Under the pieces are notes generated by a model. It saw only the letters and a program-made list of their open reading frames with translations. It was not told the origin of the DNA and ran no database searches. Both the position numbers and the translations under genes were made by a program. Positions 35,327 to 43,372 of a stretch of 64,000 nt of DNA are shown piece after piece. Source of the DNA: Aureimonas fodinaquatilis (lineage in GTDB: Bacteria > Pseudomonadota > Alphaproteobacteria > Rhizobiales > Rhizobiaceae). The stretch covers positions 372,001-436,000 of the forward strand of contig NZ_VTWH01000002.1 in the NCBI RefSeq assembly GCF_008369445.1. The letters run 5' to 3'. Position 1 is the stretch's first letter. Every line of letters begins with the position of its first letter.

Positions 35327-35812
35327 TTACCCTGCTGCTACAACGCCGTAGGTGTCATAGGCAACCTGAATCCGCTCTTCCTCTGTACGATCTGGAAAGA
35401 GCGCGTAACTCGGTGCCCAGATTCTCGATACGCGTTCCATATGAATTGAAATCACATGGCGGATGGGGAAATCCACTCCAGCCAATCGCAGCAAATCTGC
35501 CCCGACAATCGCGAAATCGGGCTCTTCCGGCCCGATAATGGTCGCCGACCCGACAACCTTGAAGCCGCGTTGACGGAATATGTCGATAAAGCTCACGCAG
35601 ACCGTTGGATGCGACCGAATATTGCGCACCGTATTCGTCGATGCGATGTCCGCCACAACGATACGATCATCACCATAAGATGAGAAAATCTCTTTGGGCG
35701 TGACGTTCGGCGTACCAGATGAATCGACCGTTGCCAGCCAGCATAGAACCGAATTCTGAATATCAGTTCGCATGGCCTGGTTGATTTTCGGCCCCGGCTG
35801 AATTTCACTCAC
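35327..35812 (-). CDS. Pyridoxamine 5'-phosphate oxidase family (FMN-binding split barrel) protein
   Basis: The 161-residue protein has the split-barrel pattern NSVLCWLATVDSSGTPNVTP near residue 20, DDRIVVADIASTNTVRNI near 48 and GFKVVGSATII near 84. Members bind FMN or F420 and reduce diverse substrates; the lack of PdxH signature residues argues against a vitamin B6 role. The start is GTG at 35812, which overlaps the TGA of a LysE-like remnant (GTGA), so the gene may once have been coupled to a complete transporter gene. Confidence 0.82.
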   Translation of the reverse strand: MSEIQPGPKINQAMRTDIQNSVLCWLATVDSSGTPNVTPKEIFSSYGDDRIVVADIASTNTVRNIRSHPTVCVSFIDIFRQRGFKVVGSATIIGPEEPDFAIVGADLLRLAGVDFPIRHVISIHMERVSRIWAPSYALFPDRTEEERIQVAYDTYGVVAAG

Positions 35813-35904
35813 GGCAGTGTCTCCAATATAAGCCGGAAGCCAAAGGCAGCCAGCACTGTTCCAATTCCACTCTTCACCCAGCGGTACTGATGCGAAACCG
35901 CAGA
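35809..35904 (-). pseudogene. C-terminal remnant of a LysE-type amino-acid exporter gene
   Basis: After an in-frame TAG, the minus strand reads about 31 codons including HQYRWVKSGIGTVLAAFGFR and then LILETLP before TGA. This resembles the C-terminal end of LysE/RhtB exporters (a basic residue pair, then a short hydrophobic helix and RL-L). No start codon or upstream part of the gene survives. The stop overlaps the GTG start of the split-barrel gene. Confidence 0.5.
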
Positions 35905-36020
35905 CTATATCCCAAACCGGATTTTACACGCGACAATTTTACGCCTGATGCAGTCACCGCCACTCGGAACTAACGCATAAGAGGAATGGTTATCAGTAGC
36001 TTCCAATCCAGGAGATTCTG

Positions 36021-36488
36021 ATGACCGATTTAACAATGGAAGAGCTTTCAGAGAAGCTTGGCAAGATTGACTTCTGCATGCTCAACACGGTTGGCGGACG
36101 TGGCAGGATCAACACCCGGCCGATGAGCAACAATGGCGACGTAGAGTATGACGGCGACTCATGGTTCTTCACATATGAAGACACTGAAAAAGTCGGCGAT
36201 ATACAACGTACCCCTGATGTTTCCCTGACCTTCACCGCGCCGCCGAGCCTTCTGGGAAAGCCGGGAATTTTTATCGCGGTAGAAGGCGAAGCCATCCTGG
36301 TCCGTGACAAAGCCCAGTTCGAAGCGCATTGGGTAAAGGACCTCGATCGCTGGTTTCCGGACGGTGTGGACACGCCCGGCATTTTGCTGATCAAAGTTTC
36401 CGCGCGCACGCTGGAATATTGGGACGGTGAAGAAAACGGGCGCATGGATGTGCGAACCGGGGGAGCCGTGCCGGGAACGACAGGATGA
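36021..36488 (+). CDS. General stress protein 26-like FMN-binding split-barrel protein
   Basis: The 155-residue protein has DFCMLNTVGGRGRINTRPMS near residue 18, then a VEYDGDSWFFTYEDTEKVGD segment and VSLTFTAPPS, the pattern of the pyridoxamine-phosphate-oxidase-like 'general stress protein 26' group. These bind flavin and are often stress-induced; the reaction is unknown. The ATG is preceded by AGGAGA. It overlaps the DUF3140 gene by four bases, so the two are likely translated in series. Confidence 0.85.
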   Translation: MTDLTMEELSEKLGKIDFCMLNTVGGRGRINTRPMSNNGDVEYDGDSWFFTYEDTEKVGDIQRTPDVSLTFTAPPSLLGKPGIFIAVEGEAILVRDKAQFEAHWVKDLDRWFPDGVDTPGILLIKVSARTLEYWDGEENGRMDVRTGGAVPGTTG

Positions 36489-36832
36489 GCGGAACGCCCA
36501 TTGACCGGGAGAAGGTTTGGACAGAGTTTACCGAGGCGGTCAACATGACCCCATCCAAACTGCAGAAATGGCTTGAAACAGACGAGAGCAAGGCCGCCGG
36601 ATGGTCGGGCGATGATGGCGGGGAAACGATCGGGCGCCATTCAGGTCGCCGGATTGTCGAGATCAAGCACAAGCACAAAACAGACCTTACCGACGACGAT
36701 TATGCCCATATGCGCAAGGTGGTTGGATATGTTCACCGCCATCTGGCCCAGGGTGGACCGAAAGAAGACCTCGAAAATTCAACCTGGCGGCATTCGCTGA
36801 TGAATTGGGGCCACGACCCCATGGCGGACTGA
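36485..36832 (+). CDS. DUF3140 domain-containing protein
   Basis: The 115-residue protein matches the DUF3140 pattern: PSKLQKWLETDESKAAGW near residue 20, GRHSGRRIVEIKHK near 50, then DDYAHMRKVVGYVHRHLAQG and SLMNWGHDP at the end. The family is small, soluble and of unknown function. The ATG overlaps the previous stop as ATGA. Pairing with a stress-type flavin protein suggests a stress role, which is inference only. A strong terminator follows. Confidence 0.85.
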   Translation: MSGTPIDREKVWTEFTEAVNMTPSKLQKWLETDESKAAGWSGDDGGETIGRHSGRRIVEIKHKHKTDLTDDDYAHMRKVVGYVHRHLAQGGPKEDLENSTWRHSLMNWGHDPMAD

Positions 36833-36864
36833 AACCTCGCCAGCGCAGCGATGCAACGTAAAAA

Positions 36865-36900
36865 AAACGCTGCCGCCCCGGCAACAGGGCGGCGGCGTTT
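36865..36900. terminator. Bidirectional terminator between DUF3140 gene and TRAP dctM
   Basis: Fourteen-base arms at 36865-36878 and 36887-36900 pair with one G-U wobble around an 8-base loop. An A-run precedes and T-rich sequence follows, so it can stop both convergent transcripts. Confidence 0.9.
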
Positions 36901-36918
36901 GAGTTTACTGGCTGGTTT

Positions 36919-38181
36919 CTATCGTACGAGAAACAGCGATATGCTTGGGATAAATGTCACAAGACCCAGACAGAAGATGATGACCCCGACCAGAGGCACC
37001 AGATAGGGAATCATTTTTTCAATCCCGATATTGGCGACTGCGCAGGCGGCGAAAAGATTCACCCCAAGTGGCGGCGTAATCATGCCCATCGCCAGATTGA
37101 AAATCATGACCATGCCGAAATGGATCGGATCAATTCCGTAATGCACCGCTACCGGTGCCAGAATTGGACCCAGAACCACGATGGATGCCGACGTTTCAAC
37201 AAACATTCCCATGATGAACAGGAAGATGTTCACCGCTATCAAGAAGCTTATTGGTGAGGTGAAGGTTTCGACGATCCAGGCACCGATTGCTGCCGGCACC
37301 CCTGCCCGTGTCAGGACAAACGAGAACACGCCCGCCATCGAAATGATGAACATGACGATAGCCGACGAAATCGCCGATTTCCTGATGACCTCACCAAATT
37401 GCGACATGCTCAATTCACGGTAGATCAGTGAAACTGCCAGTGAATACCCGACGGCGATAACGGACGCTTCAGTGGGTGTGAACACGCCGCCGTAAATGCC
37501 GCCCAGCACGATGATGGGCATCAGCAGCGCAAGGCTTGCACCCTTAAGTGCCGGAAAGAACGGAGGCCGCTTTTCGGCACGCACTTCAACAAAGCCCTTA
37601 TAGCGCGTGTAGATGAGCACAAACACGCTCAGCGCCACCGCCACAAGAATGCCTGGCCCAATACCTGCAAGAAACAGGTCTCCCACCGATACGTTGGCGG
37701 ACAAGCCGTAAATGATCATTGGAATTGACGGCGGTATCAGCACCGACAATTCTGCCGATGTTGCCTGCAGCGCGGCAGCAAAGCCAATCGGGTAGCCACG
37801 CTTGACCATGGCCGGGATCAACACTGCACCAATTGCCAGTGTTGTTGCCACGCTGGACCCGGACACTGCACCGAAAATCAGTGCCGTGAACACGCATGTC
37901 AGCAGAATACCGCCACGGATTGAGTGCACGCAGCACTCAACCAGTTCCACAAGCCGGCGGGAGATGCCACCCGCCGCCATGAGATTGCCCGCCAGGATGA
38001 AAAACGGGATGGCGGCAAGAGGAAATTTATCCAGCGCAACAAAGGCTTGTTGAGGAAACAAAACCATTGGCAGAGACGTGAACCCGCTGATCCCAATCAG
38101 GCTTGCCAAGCCAATCGCGATTGCAACCGGAATGCCGATGAGCATAAAAAGCGTCATCGTGGAAATCATAACAGGAAGCAT
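36919..38181 (-). CDS. dctM: TRAP transporter large permease (DctM), second system
   Basis: The 420-residue membrane protein has about twelve hydrophobic segments and the DctM signatures AAIPFFILAGNLMAAGGISR near residue 55, GAVSGSSVATTLAIGAVL near 100 and GMITPPLGVNLFA near 365. It is the last gene of a unit with dctQ and dctP and an enolase-superfamily enzyme. A strong terminator at 36865-36900 lies downstream. It is distinct in sequence from the permease at 11369-12658. Confidence 0.93.
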   Translation of the reverse strand: MLPVMISTMTLFMLIGIPVAIAIGLASLIGISGFTSLPMVLFPQQAFVALDKFPLAAIPFFILAGNLMAAGGISRRLVELVECCVHSIRGGILLTCVFTALIFGAVSGSSVATTLAIGAVLIPAMVKRGYPIGFAAALQATSAELSVLIPPSIPMIIYGLSANVSVGDLFLAGIGPGILVAVALSVFVLIYTRYKGFVEVRAEKRPPFFPALKGASLALLMPIIVLGGIYGGVFTPTEASVIAVGYSLAVSLIYRELSMSQFGEVIRKSAISSAIVMFIISMAGVFSFVLTRAGVPAAIGAWIVETFTSPISFLIAVNIFLFIMGMFVETSASIVVLGPILAPVAVHYGIDPIHFGMVMIFNLAMGMITPPLGVNLFAACAVANIGIEKMIPYLVPLVGVIIFCLGLVTFIPSISLFLVR

Positions 38182-38193
38182 TGCAACCTCGGA

Positions 38194-38703
38194 TCAAAGC
38201 GCTTCAGCGCTGTCGGTTTTTGTGTGGGGATCGATAAAGTGGGCAATTGCCGCCAAAGCGGCGAACCCCGCACCGATTGGTATGGCCGCATAGACCCACG
38301 ATGCAGAAAGACCCAGGCCTGCGATTGTCTGATTTCGCACCATGTAAACTGCGCGCCAGCCATTGTAGAAAAGCACGACAAGCACGATCAACATGGCAAC
38401 CAGGATCATTGCGCGCATGAGCGTGCGAAATCGACCTTTTGTCATGTCAAAAACGAAATCGACCGCAATCATGGTTCCCGTCCGGGCACCGGCCATCAAC
38501 CCCAGATACACCATCCAGATCAGCGATATTTTGATCATCGGCTCTGACCAGTGCGCCGGAACATGCAGCACAAACCGGCTGAACACCTGGAAAAGCGCCG
38601 CCGCGGACGCCACCACCAGCATCAGCGCCGCGCCCGTTACCACAGCTCTGTTGAGCAGGCGCTCGCTGCAGAGAAACAGCGAGCGTATGTTGGTGGCGCT
38701 CAT
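38194..38703 (-). CDS. dctQ: TRAP transporter small permease (DctQ), second system
   Basis: The 169-residue protein has four membrane segments and the DctQ-type stretch HWSEPMIKISLIWMVYLG near residue 51, followed by GLMAGARTGTMIAVDFV. The ATG at 38703 overlaps the dctP stop as ATGA, and dctM starts 12 bp after its stop. It partners the permease at 36919-38181. Confidence 0.9.
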   Translation of the reverse strand: MSATNIRSLFLCSERLLNRAVVTGAALMLVVASAAALFQVFSRFVLHVPAHWSEPMIKISLIWMVYLGLMAGARTGTMIAVDFVFDMTKGRFRTLMRAMILVAMLIVLVVLFYNGWRAVYMVRNQTIAGLGLSASWVYAAIPIGAGFAALAAIAHFIDPHTKTDSAEAL

Positions 38704-39668
38704 TGCCCCACACTTCGAATTGCATCCAGCTTTTCACCGAAGCGCGTGCTCAACTGCTCAAATGTTGGCGCAAGCTTTTCGCGGAAGCTGTCGCCGTCCA
38801 CATCTTCCTGAATCTCCACACCAAGGCTTCTCAGCGTATCGAGACCGGTTTCCTGTACCTTGGCAACTTCGTCCTTGGTTCGCGCCATGGCATTCACTGC
38901 GGCTTCACGGAAAATCTGCTTATCTTCATCCGACAGGCTGTCATAGATGCCGGGGTTGATCAGCACCACAATCGGCGTAAAGGCATGGTCGGTGATGCTC
39001 ATATATTTCTGAACTTCACCGAAGCGATTGTTGATGATCGCCCCGATCGGGTTTTCCTGTCCGTCAACAACGCCCTGCTGCAGAGCCGAATACACTTCGG
39101 TAACCGCCATTGGCGTTGGCAAAGTGCCCAGAGCTTCCCACGCCTGAAGATGCAGGTCATTCTGCTGTGTGCGAATTTTCAGATTGGCCACATCAGCAGC
39201 AGTGGTTACCGGGCGAACACTGTTGGTGAGCTGCCTGAACCCGATACCGCCAGCAGCCAGGCCGACGAAGCCAGCATCTGGCAGCGTGTCAAGAATTTCC
39301 TGACCCAGCGGCCCGTTGAACACTTCCTGCGCATGATCGAAATCGCGAAACAGAAATGGAACGTCGAACACGGTGAATTCCGGAGCGAAATTTGCGACAA
39401 CGGAAGTGGATGACATGGTCATTTCGATGGTGCCAAACTGCACACCTTCGATGACATCACGATCACCACCAAGAGCGCCAGCGCCCTGTAGCTGGATCTT
39501 GTAACGACCCTCGGTCTTCTCGGCTATTTCATCAGCAAACTGGCCAATACCAATCGTTTCCGGTGCAGCAGGGCCGCCAATGAAACCAAGATTGAACACG
39601 GTCTGCGCCTGTGCCACTCCGCTGCCCAGCATCAAAGCCAGTGCCGACACCATCAATTGCATTTTCAT
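38700..39668 (-). CDS. dctP: TRAP transporter substrate-binding protein (DctP), second system
   Basis: The 322-residue periplasmic protein has a signal peptide ending AQAQ near residue 22, then VFNLGFIGGPAAPETIG. LKIRTQQNDLHLQAWEALGT near residue 165 holds the conserved ligand-carboxylate Arg, and GVVDGQENPIGAIINNRF near 195 is the family signature. GGGAGG lies before the ATG. It is 24 bp downstream of the enolase-superfamily gene, so the ligand is probably that enzyme's substrate, perhaps a sugar acid or amino-acid derivative. Confidence 0.92.
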   Translation of the reverse strand: MKMQLMVSALALMLGSGVAQAQTVFNLGFIGGPAAPETIGIGQFADEIAEKTEGRYKIQLQGAGALGGDRDVIEGVQFGTIEMTMSSTSVVANFAPEFTVFDVPFLFRDFDHAQEVFNGPLGQEILDTLPDAGFVGLAAGGIGFRQLTNSVRPVTTAADVANLKIRTQQNDLHLQAWEALGTLPTPMAVTEVYSALQQGVVDGQENPIGAIINNRFGEVQKYMSITDHAFTPIVVLINPGIYDSLSDEDKQIFREAAVNAMARTKDEVAKVQETGLDTLRSLGVEIQEDVDGDSFREKLAPTFEQLSTRFGEKLDAIRSVGQ

Positions 39669-39692
39669 TTTTTCAGTCCTCCCCGGTCGTCT

Positions 39693-40832
39693 TCAGATCG
39701 TCCAGCGATCCACAATAAACTCTTCAAAATCCGACACATCGATATCAACACCCAGCCCCGGACCCTGCGGCACGGCAACATGGCCATTTTCATCAAGCTC
39801 AATGGCTGCAATGCACTCGCGCAGCGGGTTGTAGCCCACATCAATTTCATGCAGCGGATAGGTAAAGCGGCCCATACGCTGCACTGGCAGCGTCGAAGTG
39901 AAATGCAGGGATGCAAGGTAGTTCACGCCCGCTCCCCAAACATGCGGCACTGTCGGCACACCAAATGCCTCGGCCAAGGCCGCAATCTTTCGCGCCTCGG
40001 TGAAGCCGCCACACAGTGCAAGGTCCGGCTGCACTATCTCCAACCCGCCTTGCGAAAGCACATCGCGGAAAGCGGCCAGGCCGTAAAGAGACTCTCCGCC
40101 GGAAAGTGCCACTGGAAGTTGTTGGGCCAGCCTGACATAGGCGGGAAAATTGTCATGTGGAACCGGCTCTTCCAGCCAGGCAAGCTCCAGATCCTCGATC
40201 TGGCGCATCAGCCCGATGGCTTCCTTGACGGTTCCGGCCTCATTCATGTCTGCCATCAGCATTGCGTCCGGGCCAATGATGTCACGGGCGCGGCGCAAAG
40301 CGGCCACGTCCCGCTGCCGATCGATGCCGATGCGCAGCTTGAATGCGCGGAACCCCTGTTCAACATAACTGGCCAGGGCTTCATCCAGGTCGGCATATGG
40401 GTTGCCCTCGCGAAGAAGCGGACCACTGGCATAGGCCTGGACAGATTTGCGACGCGCGCCGCCAAGCAGCGCGTGAATGGGACGGCCCGCAACGCGCCCG
40501 AAGGCATCCCACAGGGCAATGTCCAGCGCACTGATGGCCATATGGTGCAGGCCACGCCGGTCCTGTGCTGCAAAGCCAAACAAAGGCGCAATGGCTGCAC
40601 TGGGCAGCGTTACGTCAGCGCCAATCAAAGCGGGCCCCAGACGAGCGCGGATCATCTCGCTGACAGCATCCGCATATGCCCAGCATTCGCCCCACCCGAC
40701 ATGACCATCGTCCGTTCGCACACGCACCAGTAGCGATGTGCGCTTTTCGAACATGACGCGAGCATTGCCGACGCGGTTTGGCAGGTCGCAGGAAAGCGAA
40801 AAACCTTCGATAGATGTAATGATGCTTGGCAC
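39693..40832 (-). CDS. Mandelate racemase / muconate lactonising enzyme family protein
   Basis: The 379-residue enolase-superfamily enzyme has a capping domain (residues 1-125) and a barrel with metal ligands D195 (ADMNEA), E222 (LEEP) and E247 (SGGES), and a D270/H297 dyad (VQPD, PHVWG) as general base. The second-strand motif is K165-L-R167 rather than K-x-K, so chemistry from that face may differ. The likely reaction is racemisation or dehydration of a carboxylate. The GTG at 40832 is preferred; GGGAGGA precedes it, with an ATG immediately followed by TAA between. The TRAP genes follow and a LysR gene is divergent. Confidence 0.88.
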   Translation of the reverse strand: MPSIITSIEGFSLSCDLPNRVGNARVMFEKRTSLLVRVRTDDGHVGWGECWAYADAVSEMIRARLGPALIGADVTLPSAAIAPLFGFAAQDRRGLHHMAISALDIALWDAFGRVAGRPIHALLGGARRKSVQAYASGPLLREGNPYADLDEALASYVEQGFRAFKLRIGIDRQRDVAALRRARDIIGPDAMLMADMNEAGTVKEAIGLMRQIEDLELAWLEEPVPHDNFPAYVRLAQQLPVALSGGESLYGLAAFRDVLSQGGLEIVQPDLALCGGFTEARKIAALAEAFGVPTVPHVWGAGVNYLASLHFTSTLPVQRMGRFTYPLHEIDVGYNPLRECIAAIELDENGHVAVPQGPGLGVDIDVSDFEEFIVDRWTI

Positions 40833-40903
40833 TGGCTTACATGTCCTCCCGATCACGGGCGGTTTATTTCATTTGGATCACTGGGTCCAATTTGAATTTC
40901 GAG

Positions 40904-40923
40904 GAAAATCTTATAAGATTTTC
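40904..40923. promoter_or_regulatory. Perfect 20-bp palindrome abutting the LysR start codon
   Basis: The sequence is symmetric around TTATAA at 40911-40916, with arms GAAAATC/GATTTTC. It ends two bases before the ATG at 40926. It contains the T-N11-A-like feature of LysR boxes and is likely an autoregulatory operator. A second imperfect dyad (TTGGA/TCCAA, 40873-40890) lies upstream. Confidence 0.75.
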
Positions 40924-40925
40924 AA

Positions 40926-41819
40926 ATGAATCGGCCCACACTTCAACAGATCGAAGCGTTTTTCTGGACAGCCACGCTAGGCTCTGTGCAGAAGGCTGCC
41001 GATCGGCTGTCTTTGTCGCAGCCCGCTGTTTCCCTGCGCCTGAAAGAATTTGAGAGCAATATTGGCGGCCCGCTGTTTGAGCGATCAGGCAGGAAACTGT
41101 ATCCCACCCAGCGCACGCGTGAGTTGTTGAGGGGCGCGCACAATGTGCTGGACGCGGTTGATCAGTTGAGTTCAACCGCATCCACCAACATTGCAGGTGT
41201 GCTGAAAGTTGGATTTGCCGAAGGCTTTGCCATGGCATGTCTGCCGCGGATTATCGAAAGGCTGCACAAAACATATCCGGACATTCACCCGGAACTGACC
41301 GTTGCAACCAGTTCGTCCATTGAACCAGCGCTGCAGAACAGTCGGCTCGATCTGGCGTTTCTGGTTGAGCCGCATGAGATCGAGGGTTTTACCTATGTCT
41401 ACCTTGGGCTGCAGCCTACGGCCTGGGTTGCATCAACCAGTTTCGATCTTTCGGGCGTGGTGACGCCCAACACACTTGCGCGAATACGCATTATTGCCAA
41501 CCAGCCGGGAACCATAGGCTATCGCCAGGTTGTTCGCTGGTTTGCCTCGGACGGGCTTAACCCCGCCCAGCTCGATATCTGCTCCAGCGTTGCAATTCAG
41601 GCAAAGCTGATAGAGGCCGGAACCGGGGTCGGTATAATGCCTGTTCCGATGATTGAAGAGGCAGTCACCGCCGGCAGGTTGAGAATTCTGGAAACATTCC
41701 CGCCGGTGCAACCGGTGGCAATATTTCTGGTGCACCGCTCTGACGGACTGACTGCGGCAGGGCGCGCCTTGGTGGAATGCGTCAATGAAACCCTGATCGA
41801 GATGCAATTTCTGGTTTAG
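40926..41819 (+). CDS. LysR family transcriptional regulator
   Basis: The 297-residue protein has the LysR HTH at residues 5-62 (LQQIEAFFWTATLGSVQKAA, SQPAVSLRLKEFE) and an effector-binding domain with GVLKVGFAEGFAMACLPRII near residue 90. It is divergent from the enolase-superfamily/TRAP unit and probably activates it. No Shine-Dalgarno sequence precedes the ATG: the upstream bases are a 20-bp palindrome, so binding of the protein to its own gene could block transcription or translation starts. It converges with the mocR gene, overlapping by four bases. Confidence 0.92.
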   Translation: MNRPTLQQIEAFFWTATLGSVQKAADRLSLSQPAVSLRLKEFESNIGGPLFERSGRKLYPTQRTRELLRGAHNVLDAVDQLSSTASTNIAGVLKVGFAEGFAMACLPRIIERLHKTYPDIHPELTVATSSSIEPALQNSRLDLAFLVEPHEIEGFTYVYLGLQPTAWVASTSFDLSGVVTPNTLARIRIIANQPGTIGYRQVVRWFASDGLNPAQLDICSSVAIQAKLIEAGTGVGIMPVPMIEEAVTAGRLRILETFPPVQPVAIFLVHRSDGLTAAGRALVECVNETLIEMQFLV

Positions 41820-43258
41820 CCGTGCTTCGACTCAACACTTGTTGGTTGCGCTCTGCCTGCTTGCACTGCCTGCGCCAGGACCTGCCAGAAGCGAGGGTCA
41901 TCGCACTGGGCACTGTTAAACCGCATGAAGTCTGCTGAGGTTTGCGCCGCGCTGAAAACATTTCCCGGAGCCAGCACGATGTCATGTTCAAGCGCCAGGC
42001 GGGCAATATCCGCCGAGTCACAGCCTTTCGGCAGCCGGCACCACAGGTAAAATCCGCCGCGTGGCATCAGCCATGGTTCAATGCCAATGGATCTGAGCTT
42101 CGTCGCAACTTCATGCTGTTTTTTCAACAGCCGCTGGCGAAGGTCTTCCATATGTTTGCGATAGAAACCGCCTGATAGAACATTGGCAATCACATCTGTT
42201 ATGACAGGGCTTGGACCGCCAAAACTCGTCGCCACCTGCACATCTGCCAGTTCGGCAATCCATTCCGGGCGCGCGGCAATATAGCCGCAGCGCAAAGAGG
42301 CAGAAAGCGTTTTGGAAAAGCTGCCAATGCGGATAACGCGGTTCAGGCCATCCAGCGCTGCCAGCCGGATTGTGGGCTCCGGTTCAAAGTCGGCAAATAT
42401 ATCATCCTCGACCACAGTCAGATCATGGCTGGCCGCGGCATTCAGCAGCAAATGCGCATTATGGGCTGAAAGCGTTGCACCCGTAGGATTATGAAGTGCC
42501 GAGTTGGTGATGTAGAGCCTGGGCCGTTCCGTTGCCAGCACGGTTTCAAACGCCGCAATGTCCGGTCCGTTTTGCGTATATGGTACGCTGACCACGCGGA
42601 TTTGATGTGCCCGCAGCAAAGCGCGAAAATTGAAATAGCACGGATCATCCACCAGCACGGCATCACCCGGTTTGACCAGCAGGCGGCAGATCAGGTCTAT
42701 GGCCTGTGTGCCGGAGCCGCACAGCAAAAGCTGGTTTGCCGAAGCGTTGATGCCTTCGCCGTGCAAACGTGCAAGCAACAAACGGCGCAATGCATGGGAG
42801 CCGTGGCTCGCTGCGTAATCCGTCAGAACAGAAGCATCTGCCCGGGCAACATTGCGCAGGGCCCGCCGCAGTGCCTCCGCAGGCATCCAGTCGGGCGGCA
42901 ACCAGCCACATCCGGGCTTTGCAGTGTCAGGCCCGGCATCCAGCGATTGCCGGGAAACCCAGAACGGGTCCACCGCACGCGCCTGAGCCGGCACACTCTC
43001 AGGCAGAGAAAGTGGCAGCAATGCACTGGCAGACACATAGAACCCGGAACCTGCCTTGGCCCTCAACAACCCTTCCGCCACAAGCCGGTCATAGGCTTCC
43101 ACAACAGTGGCGGGCGAAACTCCCATGATCCCTGCAAAGCCGCGTATGGAGGGAAGCCTGTCGCCATTGGTCAGCGCACGTGAGGCTATCCGTGCCCGAA
43201 CAGCCTCCATGACCTGCGCGGTGCGGTTTGTTTTTAACATTGGTGCTTGTTTGAACAT
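41816..43258 (-). CDS. MocR-type GntR regulator with aminotransferase domain
   Basis: The 480-residue protein has an N-terminal GntR winged helix (NGDRLPSIRGFAGIMGVSPA then TVVEAYDRLVAEGLL, about residues 30-80) joined to a fold-type I aminotransferase domain. SASLRCGYIA follows the PLP-lysine region GSFSKTLS near residue 320. MocR proteins use PLP or an aminated ligand as effector, as PdxR and GabR do. The ATG at 43258 is chosen with moderate confidence; a TTG at 43285 and an ATG at 43240 are alternatives. It is divergent from the EamA transporter gene, a recurring MocR pairing. Confidence 0.9.
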   Translation of the reverse strand: MFKQAPMLKTNRTAQVMEAVRARIASRALTNGDRLPSIRGFAGIMGVSPATVVEAYDRLVAEGLLRAKAGSGFYVSASALLPLSLPESVPAQARAVDPFWVSRQSLDAGPDTAKPGCGWLPPDWMPAEALRRALRNVARADASVLTDYAASHGSHALRRLLLARLHGEGINASANQLLLCGSGTQAIDLICRLLVKPGDAVLVDDPCYFNFRALLRAHQIRVVSVPYTQNGPDIAAFETVLATERPRLYITNSALHNPTGATLSAHNAHLLLNAAASHDLTVVEDDIFADFEPEPTIRLAALDGLNRVIRIGSFSKTLSASLRCGYIAARPEWIAELADVQVATSFGGPSPVITDVIANVLSGGFYRKHMEDLRQRLLKKQHEVATKLRSIGIEPWLMPRGGFYLWCRLPKGCDSADIARLALEHDIVLAPGNVFSAAQTSADFMRFNSAQCDDPRFWQVLAQAVQAGRAQPTSVESKHG

Positions 43259-43264
43259 TGCCAG

Positions 43265-43307
43265 ATTGTACCTGCTTTCGGCCAATACAGTTTGATTGAA
43301 TTGTACC
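43265..43307. promoter_or_regulatory. Direct repeats between mocR and eamA, candidate MocR operator
   Basis: ATTGTACC occurs at 43265-43272 and 43300-43307, 35 bp start to start, in the divergent promoter region. MocR regulators such as PdxR and GabR bind direct repeats with spacing near three helical turns, so this fits. Confidence 0.6.
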
Positions 43308-43372
43308 GCTCTGTGTCTGAACTTTCCATTCTCTATCGCTTAGAAATTTTTGCAGGCAGATGATCGAGTCAT

